Shown piece by piece: positions 36,485 to 45,170 of a DNA stretch of 64,000 bases. A program made the position numbers and the translations under genes. The notes under the pieces are model-generated. The model saw nothing but the letters and a program-made list of their open reading frames with translations, had not been told where the DNA came from and made no database searches. Origin of the DNA: Bacillus vallismortis. GTDB lineage: Bacteria > Bacillota > Bacilli > Bacillales > Bacillaceae. Position 1 is the stretch's first letter; each line of letters begins with the position of its first letter. Location of the stretch: contig NZ_CP160797.1 of assembly GCF_040784915.1 (NCBI RefSeq), forward strand, positions 1,974,137 through 2,038,136. The letters are read 5' to 3'.

Positions 36485-36678
36485 CAGGGAAGCCAATGAC
36501 CTACAGGGACTACCTTAACAGGATGAAGCAGATGTATCTTGACTTGATGGAGAATGGATACAAACTTCATGAAATAGATGAAATGGATATACAACGTTTC
36601 TTTGATCTTGCAGCTTACAAGCATGAGGAAGAAAACAAATTGGTCCCGGCTTATCAAATATTCGGTGCAACTTTGTAA
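36122..36678 (+). CDS. Tail assembly chaperone, frameshifted long form (gpGT-like)
   Basis: A -1 shift on A_AAA_AAG (36439-36445) joins the short form to a second frame that is open from 36439 to 36678 (KGSIEEEGRESSKITGKP, then MTYRDYLNRMKQMYLDLM). The full product would be about 185 residues. The second frame also has an ATG at 36496 but no convincing ribosome site, which supports fusion. In lambda the same arrangement gives gpG and gpGT in fixed ratio for tape-measure coating. Confidence 0.85.
36439..36445 (+). promoter_or_regulatory. Slippery heptamer A_AAA_AAG for -1 frameshift
   Basis: In the gpG frame the codons read GAT AAA AAA AAG, so the heptamer A_AAA_AAG is in the correct phase, the same sequence used in E. 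coli dnaX. The -1 frame has a stop at 36436 just before the site and none after it until 36678. Confidence 0.85.
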
Positions 36679-36741
36679 AAGGGTGTCTGTAAAGGCGCTC
36701 TTTTTGTGTTTCTAACAAAACGATAGAAGGGAGGTAACTAT

Positions 36742-39700
36742 TTGGCGACAGAAGGCAGACCGATAGGAAATTTGGTCATTAACACCACGCTAAACGATGC
36801 CGGCGTAAACAGAGGGATAACCGGTCTTAGAAATAACCTCAAAACAGCGCGGACAGCAACAAAAGCGACTGTTCAAGAGTTTAAAGCGATGGGTGATGAA
36901 CTCACAGCTAGCAAAAAGCAGGTTGAAGGTTTATCAAATGAGCTTTCCATTCAAGAGCAGATTGTAGAAGAATACCGGAAGTCTTACGAGAAACAGGTTG
37001 AGCTATACGGCGAAGGCTCACAGCAAGCCCAGAAATACGCCCAGCGGCTCAATACACAGATTCAATCGTATCATTCTCTTGAAGGTTCTCTGCGGCGCGC
37101 ACAGATGCAGTATCAACGGCTGGAACAAGCCCAAAACCAAGCGAGTGAAAGCGCCGAGGGGTTAACGGATAGCCAAAGAGAGATCGGCGACGCGAGTGGT
37201 GAGGCTGGCGGGAAAGTATCCAAATTCAGTTCTTTTATCAAAGTGGGGCTAGTCGGTGCGTTGACTGCAGGCGTTGCTGGTGTTGGAGCTCTTACGGCTG
37301 CAATCGGCGGGCTTGGTGCAAAAATGGCCCTTGATACACAGGCGGCCCAGGGAGAAGTACGGGCTCAATTAGGGCTGACGGAAAAAGAGGCTCAAAAGGT
37401 AACGAGCTCGGCAAAAAGCTTATGGGCTGATGGTTTCGGCGAGAGTGTTGGGGATGCTAAAAACGCAATCGTCAACGTAAAACAGAACGTGAAATCATTA
37501 AAGGATGCAACCGACGAAACGGTAAAAGAAGTTACGAAGGGCACAATGACCATCGCAAAAGCTTTCGACCAAGACGGAAACGACATTACTAAGTCAATCA
37601 ACGCGATGCAAAATTCATTTGATGGACTTTCCTCTGATGCTGCTATGGACATGATCACTAGTGGTTTTCAGAAGGGCCTTGATTATTCTGGGGAGTTCTT
37701 AGATTCGATTAATGAATATTCCAATCAGTTTGCGTCTGCAGGGTTCTCTACACAAAAAATGTTCTCAATCTTTCAGGCCGGCGCCGAATCCGGTGCCTTC
37801 CAGCTGGATAAGGTCGGGGATCTGATCAAAGAAATGAATATACGTTTGTCCGATGGAACTGCAGATGAAGCGATGCAATCCCTATCAAGTCACACTCAGC
37901 AGCTATATGCGGAATTTAAAAAGACGGGTAAGGGTGGCGACCAGGTTTTTACGGCCGTTATGAAAGACATTGACGGCATGAAAAATAAAAGCGATGCCTA
38001 TAAGATCGGTCAGCAGATTATGGGTACACAGTTCGAGGACTTAGGACAAAAAGGCGTGTCGGCTCTCGCTAATGTAAAGAGCAGTTTTTCGAATGTGGAC
38101 GGTGCGACGAAAAAAGCTGGCCAAGCCCTTCAAGATAATTTTGGGACAAGGCTTAAAAAGATTGGCCGTTCTGCCCTGACATCGTTAGAGCCTATTGGAA
38201 ATGGGGTCCTAAGCTTGCTTGAACCCGTCATGTCTGGCTTAGAGTCTGGCATGAAAAGCCTTGAACCGACTTTTAACAATATCGCGAATGCCGGAAAAAA
38301 TCTAAAGACTATTTTCTCTGGCATAATGGACGTTTTCAATGGTGATACGTCAAAAGGTGCCGATAAACTGATGGACTTTTTCCCAGTGTTAACGGTCCAG
38401 ACCATTATCGATGGGATAAACAATATTAAGACGGCTTTTTCGGGCTTTAAGCAGCAGGCACAGCCCATCATATCCAACATGAAGGCAAGCTTTGACGCCA
38501 TGAAGCCGACCTTTTCGGCTCTCGGCACTATTGCATCCCAAGTTTTTGGAACCCTTGGCCCTCTGGTCAAACAGGCACTGGGCGGCGTGATGTCGTTCAT
38601 TGGTCAACTCACAGGGCAATGGAAGTCTTTCTGGCAGCAAAACGGTTCAGTGATCACTCAAGCCCTTCAAAATGTGTGGTCGGTTGTTCAATTTGTCATG
38701 CCAGCCGTGCTTGCGATTATTCAATCTGTATGGGGCAATATCAAGGGCGTGATCACCGGCGCCATGTCTGTAATTCAGGGCGTTATTCTCGTTTTTTCTG
38801 GGTTATTGACCGGGAATTTTTCGAAAATGTGGGAAGGAATTAAGAAAATATTCTCTGGCGCGATAAAAGTTGTCTGGAATGCTATCCAGCTTTCATTTTT
38901 CGGCAAGATTCTTGGCGGCGCTAAGGCACTTGGTGCTGGTTTAAAGGGCATATTCCCAAAAATGTGGGGTTGGATCAAAAGTTTGTTTAAAGATGGTGCC
39001 ACAAATGCCGGAAAAATGTTTAGCTTCTTGAAAGATAAAGCCCTGAAAATTGTCACTGACATGAAAACTAGTATTGCTAAAAAATTCACTGACATTGTAG
39101 ATGGGGCGAAGGCGCTGCCTAAGAAAATGGGTGATGGAATTAAGAGCATGGCAGGCAAAGTATGGGACGGAATAAAAGCGTTTGGAAACCAAACGCTGCG
39201 CGGATTCGGTAAAATCATCAATGGCTTTACTCAGCAGGGCATCAATTGGATTCTAGGGAAAATCGGGGTTGATACTAAAATCCCTAAATGGGAAGTTCCA
39301 CAGTACGCCAATGGTACAGGCGGGCACCCCGGAGGCCTAGCCATTCTCGGTGATGGTAAAGGCTCAAATGCTGGGCCGGAAGCTTTTATAACCCCTTCGG
39401 GTCACATGGGGCTTAGCCCTGCGACTGATACGCTCATGAACCTCCCTCAAGGAACACAAGTCTTGTCAGCGATTGACACTAAAGCTTTTCTTTCAGGGGT
39501 TCCGGCTTATGCAAACGGAACGAAGAAGAAAGAAGGCTTTATTTCAAAGATGTGGAATGGAGCAAAGGCAGCCGTTGGAAAAGTGAAGGACCTTGCCTTA
39601 GATGTATTTGACTATATCAGCAACCCGTCAAAACTCGTCAAAAAGGTTATTGAAAAGCTAGGGTTGAAACTGCCTAAGGTGAAAGGCATTACCGGCAATG

Positions 39701-40518
39701 TCCTAAAGGGTTCTTTCTCTCTTATCAAAAAGAATTTTGTCAATTTCATCAAAGATAAATTTGGGGAGTCTAGCAACTTTGGTGAGGGCGGCACGGAAGC
39801 CGTCAAAAAGTGGGTTGCTAAGGCCTTAAAGATAAAAGGGCTGGGATCAGAGTATGCCTCTGCGCTTGAAACCATAGCGATGAAGGAATCAGGCGGCAAT
39901 CCGAATGTTGTAAATAGATGGGATTCAAACGCGAAAGCCGGTCACCCATCACAAGGATTGATGCAGTTCATCCCGAGTACCTTCAACGCCAATAAGGAAC
40001 CAGGACACGGAAATATCAAAAACCCAGTTGACCAAATCCTTGCGTCTATAAATTATCTGAACAGCAGGTACGGTGGCATCTTAAACCATCCAGGCTTGAA
40101 GTCTATGGCGCGCGGCGGCCGTTATGTCGGTTACGATAAAGGCGGATTGATTACACGCGATCACATGGCCGAGGTCCATAAAGGGGAAATGCTGCTGCCG
40201 TTGCGTCAATTTAGGCGCAGCCAAGCTCATAAGGTTCTCAGCCAAGCTGGCAAAATGGTTGGGTATGAGCCGGAAAATCGGTCAAACACAAGCGATGCAA
40301 ACGCATTGCAAAAGATGGTCACTCTGCTGCAGCAACAAAACAGCAACCAGCAGGCCGAAATTAATCTGTTAAGCCAAACGGTAAGACTATTAACGCAGCT
40401 TGTGGCAAAGGACCCTAAGATGGTTTTAAGTGTACAAGAATTAAACAAAGTCCAAGACGATGTTTACAACAAAGAAAGGAATCAAAAGGGATTGCTGAAC
40501 AATGTAAGCTTCTCTTAG
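36742..40518 (+). CDS. Tail tape measure protein with lytic transglycosylase domain
   Basis: 1258 residues from TTG with GGGAGGTAA upstream. Long coiled-coil N-terminus (about 30-140), a Gly/Ala-rich hydrophobic segment (VGALTAGVAGVGALTAAIGG, about 171-190), TP901-type tape measure core, further hydrophobic stretches near 640-690, and an SLT-like lysozyme domain near 1030-1115 (ALETIAMKESGGNPN, GLMQFIPSTF, ILASINYLNSRYG). The length sets the tail length, and the lytic domain helps DNA pass the cell wall. Confidence 0.95.
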   Translation: MATEGRPIGNLVINTTLNDAGVNRGITGLRNNLKTARTATKATVQEFKAMGDELTASKKQVEGLSNELSIQEQIVEEYRKSYEKQVELYGEGSQQAQKYAQRLNTQIQSYHSLEGSLRRAQMQYQRLEQAQNQASESAEGLTDSQREIGDASGEAGGKVSKFSSFIKVGLVGALTAGVAGVGALTAAIGGLGAKMALDTQAAQGEVRAQLGLTEKEAQKVTSSAKSLWADGFGESVGDAKNAIVNVKQNVKSLKDATDETVKEVTKGTMTIAKAFDQDGNDITKSINAMQNSFDGLSSDAAMDMITSGFQKGLDYSGEFLDSINEYSNQFASAGFSTQKMFSIFQAGAESGAFQLDKVGDLIKEMNIRLSDGTADEAMQSLSSHTQQLYAEFKKTGKGGDQVFTAVMKDIDGMKNKSDAYKIGQQIMGTQFEDLGQKGVSALANVKSSFSNVDGATKKAGQALQDNFGTRLKKIGRSALTSLEPIGNGVLSLLEPVMSGLESGMKSLEPTFNNIANAGKNLKTIFSGIMDVFNGDTSKGADKLMDFFPVLTVQTIIDGINNIKTAFSGFKQQAQPIISNMKASFDAMKPTFSALGTIASQVFGTLGPLVKQALGGVMSFIGQLTGQWKSFWQQNGSVITQALQNVWSVVQFVMPAVLAIIQSVWGNIKGVITGAMSVIQGVILVFSGLLTGNFSKMWEGIKKIFSGAIKVVWNAIQLSFFGKILGGAKALGAGLKGIFPKMWGWIKSLFKDGATNAGKMFSFLKDKALKIVTDMKTSIAKKFTDIVDGAKALPKKMGDGIKSMAGKVWDGIKAFGNQTLRGFGKIINGFTQQGINWILGKIGVDTKIPKWEVPQYANGTGGHPGGLAILGDGKGSNAGPEAFITPSGHMGLSPATDTLMNLPQGTQVLSAIDTKAFLSGVPAYANGTKKKEGFISKMWNGAKAAVGKVKDLALDVFDYISNPSKLVKKVIEKLGLKLPKVKGITGNVLKGSFSLIKKNFVNFIKDKFGESSNFGEGGTEAVKKWVAKALKIKGLGSEYASALETIAMKESGGNPNVVNRWDSNAKAGHPSQGLMQFIPSTFNANKEPGHGNIKNPVDQILASINYLNSRYGGILNHPGLKSMARGGRYVGYDKGGLITRDHMAEVHKGEMLLPLRQFRRSQAHKVLSQAGKMVGYEPENRSNTSDANALQKMVTLLQQQNSNQQAEINLLSQTVRLLTQLVAKDPKMVLSVQELNKVQDDVYNKERNQKGLLNNVSFS

Positions 40519-40530
40519 GAGAGTGGTAGG

Positions 40531-41364
40531 TTGATAAACTATGATCTAATAATAGAAGGCAAGTATTTAAGCGAGACTCTTGATGGCGTCTCGCTTTTAT
40601 CATTTAGACCGGAAGCGCCAGTGTTCGAAAGGCAGACGGCAGGAACAAGCGCGCTCATTAACGGGACGATGATGCTTAAGCAGGGGAACACTGGGCGTTA
40701 CACAGAAAGAAAGATCAACATAAAAGTGCTTGTGGAGGCAAATAGTTCTTTTCAGTTCCAGATCAAAAGGGATGCCGTTTACAACCTTTTTGTAAGAGAG
40801 GACCCCTACTATGTGATCAATACGCAGCAGCCTTATAAACGATGGCTTGTTACGTGTGATGACGCATTTTCCATCTATCAAGAAAACGGCAAAAAGTATC
40901 AGGAAGTGGACATCACGTTGACGGCCATTCAGGGACTTGCTGAGTCTTTAAATGACAGCACTGCATCTATGGAATTGAAGGACGAAAAGTTTCACTTGGG
41001 CATGAATATCCGGCGGGACTCAACCCCTGTGTTTCACTTTCAAAATAAAAACTCTTTTGTAGTGGATAACATAGGGGACGTAAAACTGGACCCGATTAAC
41101 TATAATTACAACGTTGAAATGTACCTGCAGGGTACGGATATTTCAATTACAAATATCACGACAAACGAAACCCTGACACTGAACGGAAAATTTTCAAAAA
41201 CGGATAAGATAACGCTTTTGAAACATCACATTTTGAAGAACTCTGCGCCTATTTCCGATAGGAGTGGGCGGTTCCCGACTCTTGCAGCCGGCCAGAATCA
41301 ATTTAGGATTGCCGGCGCTACCTACAGCGATATTCGATTCATTACACACTTTTATTATAAATAG
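40531..41364 (+). CDS. Distal tail protein (Dit/Sipho_tail)
   Basis: 277 residues from TTG with AGGAGAGTGG upstream. RPEAPVFERQTAGTSALINGT near residues 26-46 and KINIKVLVEANSSFQFQIKRD near 60-80 then PYYVINTQQPYKRWLV are hallmarks of the Dit family that forms the hub at the tail tip. Comes right after the tape measure. Confidence 0.9.
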   Translation: MINYDLIIEGKYLSETLDGVSLLSFRPEAPVFERQTAGTSALINGTMMLKQGNTGRYTERKINIKVLVEANSSFQFQIKRDAVYNLFVREDPYYVINTQQPYKRWLVTCDDAFSIYQENGKKYQEVDITLTAIQGLAESLNDSTASMELKDEKFHLGMNIRRDSTPVFHFQNKNSFVVDNIGDVKLDPINYNYNVEMYLQGTDISITNITTNETLTLNGKFSKTDKITLLKHHILKNSAPISDRSGRFPTLAAGQNQFRIAGATYSDIRFITHFYYK

Positions 41365-41377
41365 GGGGTGATGCTCT

Positions 41378-43252
41378 TTGAATCAGATGTTTGTACATGA
41401 TATTAACACAGGACAACAGCATGAGCTCATTCATGTTGAGCCCAAAGTGAATGATAATATCACTGGGAAAAAGGATTTGTCTTTTTTAATTCCCTTAACT
41501 GAATACAATCAGATCCCTTTCAATGCGTTAGTCGGAAGAAATTTTATTATTATCGACGAAGTGCGCTATAAAAAGCAACAGTATTTCATTAACACGCCAA
41601 CGATCAAACAGGAAGGCGCCCTACTAACGAAAGACATAACAGCCACGCATATCTATTCTTTTAGGGCGATCAAGCATGTTGTTCACGAGACGATAGAAGG
41701 TACAAAAACTCTCAATGAAGCATTAAAGCACGCAGTGAAAGGCAGTGAAATCACATTTACAATTATGCCGGATGCGAAGGGGATCGGAGCTAAAAAGCTG
41801 GAGGGTTTCGGCAATAAAAAGACCTCTGAGCTGATGGATGAAATCATTTCTACCTTTGGGGTGGAGATCATTCCGGATAACACGCATTTATACATTTACA
41901 AAAAAGCCGGCAAAGAGATTGTAAAAAGGCTGGATAACCTTTCGAACCTCACGTCTTTACAGATCACAACAAGTGAAGACAACTCGACAACAAGGGTGAA
42001 AGGGTATGGGAAGCTCAAAGAAGATAAGGACATCTTGGGTGATCAGTCGATCCCCTACGATTCCAAAACAGGAACCTGGGCGTATGATAGCTCATTAAAA
42101 GCTGATTATACAAAGAAAATAGGAGCCGCGTTTTCTTTCTCCTTCACAGGGACAGGCTTTAAATTCAAAACACTTGTGTCGAAGCTGGGCGGTAAATGGG
42201 AATTTAAAATAGGCGATCAGACGAAAGCCATTTCTGTCTATAAAGATTCAGCACCGACAGAAAAAGAGTTTGATATCATTCGAGGACTGGACAGCAAGAC
42301 TTATAAGGTGGTTGCTACCTTTAAAGGCAGGGACAGCAATAACCCGAATACAAAAGGCACAAAGAAAGCTGATCCGGTCATGTATCTTCTACGGGGCAAT
42401 ATTATCGGGGTGTATAGGACTTTCAAGAATGAGGATGAAAAGTATGTCTTTCCTCCGGTTACCTATGTTCATCCAGAGGAAAAAAAGTTTCTAATAAACG
42501 GGCAGCCATCTTGGGCGGAACCGGTCACGGATGATTCAATCACGACAAAGGATGACATGATTAAGCTGCTGAAAACCAAAGTCAATCCTTATGCAGAAGT
42601 GTCCTATGATGCCGACTATGTGGAATTGTTAGATCAGGCCTTGGCTGATATCGAAGAGCCGGTTATGGCAGGGGACACCATTCGTGTATATGCTGATACG
42701 CCTTTGAATGGAATCACTTTTGATGGGAAGCTGAGAGCAACAGGGGCCTCATACAACCCATTAAGACCAGAACAGCCCTCTGACCTGACAATTGACGGAA
42801 AAAGAAAAAGCCGTGTAGACATGGAAATTGAAGAGAAAAAGCGCGCGAAGAATCAAGAGCAGACCATCAAAAATTATCAAAATCAATTGGCTTCTGGGCT
42901 TGCTGAAATCAATCAAATAAAGCAAAGTCTGGCGAATACCCGGGCATCGCAGCAGACCACATATACATTCTCTTTGCAATTTTTAGATGGTGAATGGTCT
43001 GTGTCTTATGGTGAGGGCTTTGCTTCCTTGGCAGCTGGCATCCTTTCTTTGAATACGGATGATGATTATGCAATCCAGTATGTGACCGGTGATGCCAATT
43101 CCATTATGAAAGAGGCAGGCTACACGTTGTATACCGAAGATGTGGACACAGACATCATTAATATAATCCTTTATAAAGGCGGAAAAATAAGTGACCCTCT
43201 GGGCGTTCCTGAAGGTTCAAAAGTAAAAATTCTTATAGTAGGACAGAAATAG
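41378..43252 (+). CDS. Tail-associated endopeptidase-like protein (Tal)
   Basis: 624 residues from TTG. N-terminal prophage-tail domain (about 1-330): TGQQHELIHVEPKVNDNITG, FLIPLTEYNQIPFNALVGRN, ATHIYSFRAIKHVVHETIEG. The middle and C-terminal parts have beta structure and a coiled segment near 465-515 (KKRAKNQEQTIKNYQNQLAS). Forms the tail-tip hub/baseplate together with Dit. Confidence 0.88.
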   Translation: MNQMFVHDINTGQQHELIHVEPKVNDNITGKKDLSFLIPLTEYNQIPFNALVGRNFIIIDEVRYKKQQYFINTPTIKQEGALLTKDITATHIYSFRAIKHVVHETIEGTKTLNEALKHAVKGSEITFTIMPDAKGIGAKKLEGFGNKKTSELMDEIISTFGVEIIPDNTHLYIYKKAGKEIVKRLDNLSNLTSLQITTSEDNSTTRVKGYGKLKEDKDILGDQSIPYDSKTGTWAYDSSLKADYTKKIGAAFSFSFTGTGFKFKTLVSKLGGKWEFKIGDQTKAISVYKDSAPTEKEFDIIRGLDSKTYKVVATFKGRDSNNPNTKGTKKADPVMYLLRGNIIGVYRTFKNEDEKYVFPPVTYVHPEEKKFLINGQPSWAEPVTDDSITTKDDMIKLLKTKVNPYAEVSYDADYVELLDQALADIEEPVMAGDTIRVYADTPLNGITFDGKLRATGASYNPLRPEQPSDLTIDGKRKSRVDMEIEEKKRAKNQEQTIKNYQNQLASGLAEINQIKQSLANTRASQQTTYTFSLQFLDGEWSVSYGEGFASLAAGILSLNTDDDYAIQYVTGDANSIMKEAGYTLYTEDVDTDIINIILYKGGKISDPLGVPEGSKVKILIVGQK

Positions 43253-43262
43253 AGGTGAAAAC

Positions 43263-45158
43263 ATGACGCTTTATCTTAATAAGAGGCACGGGGATGCTCC
43301 AAACGCCAAACTCTTTACTCAGCTGGACGATAACGCCAAGGCAACCGAAACGGAAGTCAATCTGCTAAACAATAGATTTAAATATCATGAAAACTCACAG
43401 ACCGCCCACAAATCAAGTCAAATTGATCACGGCGGCCTTTCTGTTTCTACAGAATTAGAAACGATGAAAAAGCGTTTCGCCAACATGATCGCCAAAGCAG
43501 ACGGCACGAATGTAAAAGAGGTTCTGGACCTCCGTATAAACCGAGAAGGTAGAGAATTTGACACGGCAAATGAGCGCGTTGTGGAGATTGAAAAATCACT
43601 CTCTGACCTTGATGCCTCTGTTCAAAAAGAATATGGGTTCGATTACACGACAATCCGACCCGTTTATCATACGAGTTTGAACCTTGCAGATAAAACGGTG
43701 CTGCAGTGTTTCGTAATCGACGAGAAAACAGGCGATATATACGCGACGCAGGTGGGAAGTGGCAACACAGATCAAAGTCAAAACTATGTTATTACCCGGA
43801 TGAATAAAAATGGCGTAATGCTTGATAGCATGACAGTCGTTCACGGCGGGCACGGCACCACAATCGGGCTTGAACGAGAAAACGACAGAATGTATATCTG
43901 GTCAAATTATGAGGTAGTTGATTCACATGGTAGCTCAATCGGTCATGACCTAGTTCGGTTTCCCTACACAGCCGGGGCAACGATTAACGGAGGAAATGGC
44001 GGCATCAAACGGTTTAATAAATTCACTGATCTATATGCGATTCCAGTTATTGATCAACAAAACGGTTTGATTGCCTTGCGTTTAAAAGACAGCAACGATG
44101 ACAGCGTTGTGCAGCTGCGTAAATTGAATGATGTGAAAAACGGTATTGATAAACTGCTGGGAGAAGTGACAGTTCCAAACGATTTGCATTACCTGCAGGG
44201 CTTTACTATCGACGGATACGACTTGTATTGGTACACAGGAGACACTAACAGCGTCACCTATCCGGCTGAATTGTCTTTGTTCAGCTTCAAAGATGGAAAG
44301 CTCAAGAAACGAATTACATGTGATTTTGGCCGGGGACCTGATGGGAAATACGAGGGGGATTTTCGTGAGCCGGAATCCATTTTTCTTTATAAGGACCCGA
44401 AGACCGGGAAGAAATCGTTATTCGCGGCAATTGCAACCGGTACAGTGGGAAAGCGCCTGGCAAAAGTCTATGCGTATCATTCCAAAGATAATGCGGCTAC
44501 ATTTGCCACAGACTTATCACAAGGGTTTCAAGGCTATCCATTGACCAAAAACAATGGATTCGCAAAGAGCCTGCCTGATGGACTGACAAAACTCAAAGAC
44601 TTTCGCCAAGTGGGTTACTATTACATGAAAACAGCAGAATCAAACAAGATGACGGATCATCCGGCCGGCGGCGATGCGGGATGGTGGCTTCAAGTTGCAC
44701 CGGCCGACGGTTCCGGTTCTGTTATTCAGACGCTTACACGAAATTCCACAGGGCGATCAATTAAAATTTTCACTCGGGTTGTAACTGGCGCGGGGGTTGC
44801 CGGGGAATGGGCGGAGCTTATGTCCAGTCAAGATTTGGATTGGACGAATCTTCCCTTGAAAAACGGGGCTTCGAATCCTGATTCTAATGATAAATTGCAA
44901 TATGCCATAAACGGCGGACTCGTTCATTTGCGCGGAAGGGTTAAAATTCCAGTGACAGACGGGGTAATATTTGCAGTTTTACCGGCAGGAGCTAGACCAA
45001 GTAAAGCTTGGTATGATGGCTGTCAGGTCGCTGGAACAACAGGACAGCGCAAAATAGACGTGCGTGCAAACGGGGAAGTTGTTGCCTATGGATTCGCGGT
45101 AAACAGTGTGGACGCGGTCACTTACACATACGTCAATGCCAGCTTTCCAATAGGGTAA
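43263..45158 (+). CDS. Tail fibre with TagC-like propeller domain
   Basis: 631 residues, GAGGTGAAA upstream. N-terminal attachment and coiled-coil region (about 1-130), then a region (about 135-420) like the B. subtilis TagC/DinC protein: LADKTVLQCFVIDEKTGDIY, THGGHGTTIGLE-like VHGGHGTTIGLERENDRMYIW, LHYLQGFTIDGYDLYWYTGD. C-terminal domain (about 420-631) with pyocin-type GYPLTKNNGFAKSLPDG. Probably binds the wall polymer receptor. Its last domain is shared with the next protein. Confidence 0.8.
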   Translation: MTLYLNKRHGDAPNAKLFTQLDDNAKATETEVNLLNNRFKYHENSQTAHKSSQIDHGGLSVSTELETMKKRFANMIAKADGTNVKEVLDLRINREGREFDTANERVVEIEKSLSDLDASVQKEYGFDYTTIRPVYHTSLNLADKTVLQCFVIDEKTGDIYATQVGSGNTDQSQNYVITRMNKNGVMLDSMTVVHGGHGTTIGLERENDRMYIWSNYEVVDSHGSSIGHDLVRFPYTAGATINGGNGGIKRFNKFTDLYAIPVIDQQNGLIALRLKDSNDDSVVQLRKLNDVKNGIDKLLGEVTVPNDLHYLQGFTIDGYDLYWYTGDTNSVTYPAELSLFSFKDGKLKKRITCDFGRGPDGKYEGDFREPESIFLYKDPKTGKKSLFAAIATGTVGKRLAKVYAYHSKDNAATFATDLSQGFQGYPLTKNNGFAKSLPDGLTKLKDFRQVGYYYMKTAESNKMTDHPAGGDAGWWLQVAPADGSGSVIQTLTRNSTGRSIKIFTRVVTGAGVAGEWAELMSSQDLDWTNLPLKNGASNPDSNDKLQYAINGGLVHLRGRVKIPVTDGVIFAVLPAGARPSKAWYDGCQVAGTTGQRKIDVRANGEVVAYGFAVNSVDAVTYTYVNASFPIG

Positions 45159-45170
45159 GGAGGGGGATTC

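Noticed and set aside
36678..36708. Terminator between the tail chaperone and the tape measure
   Set aside because: The stem depends on several G-U pairs and the late operon has to be read through here; too weak to list.
38130..39221. Long antisense frames inside the tape measure gene
   Set aside because: No start signals, odd composition (Pro, Ser, Phe-rich); they follow from the codon bias of the sense strand.
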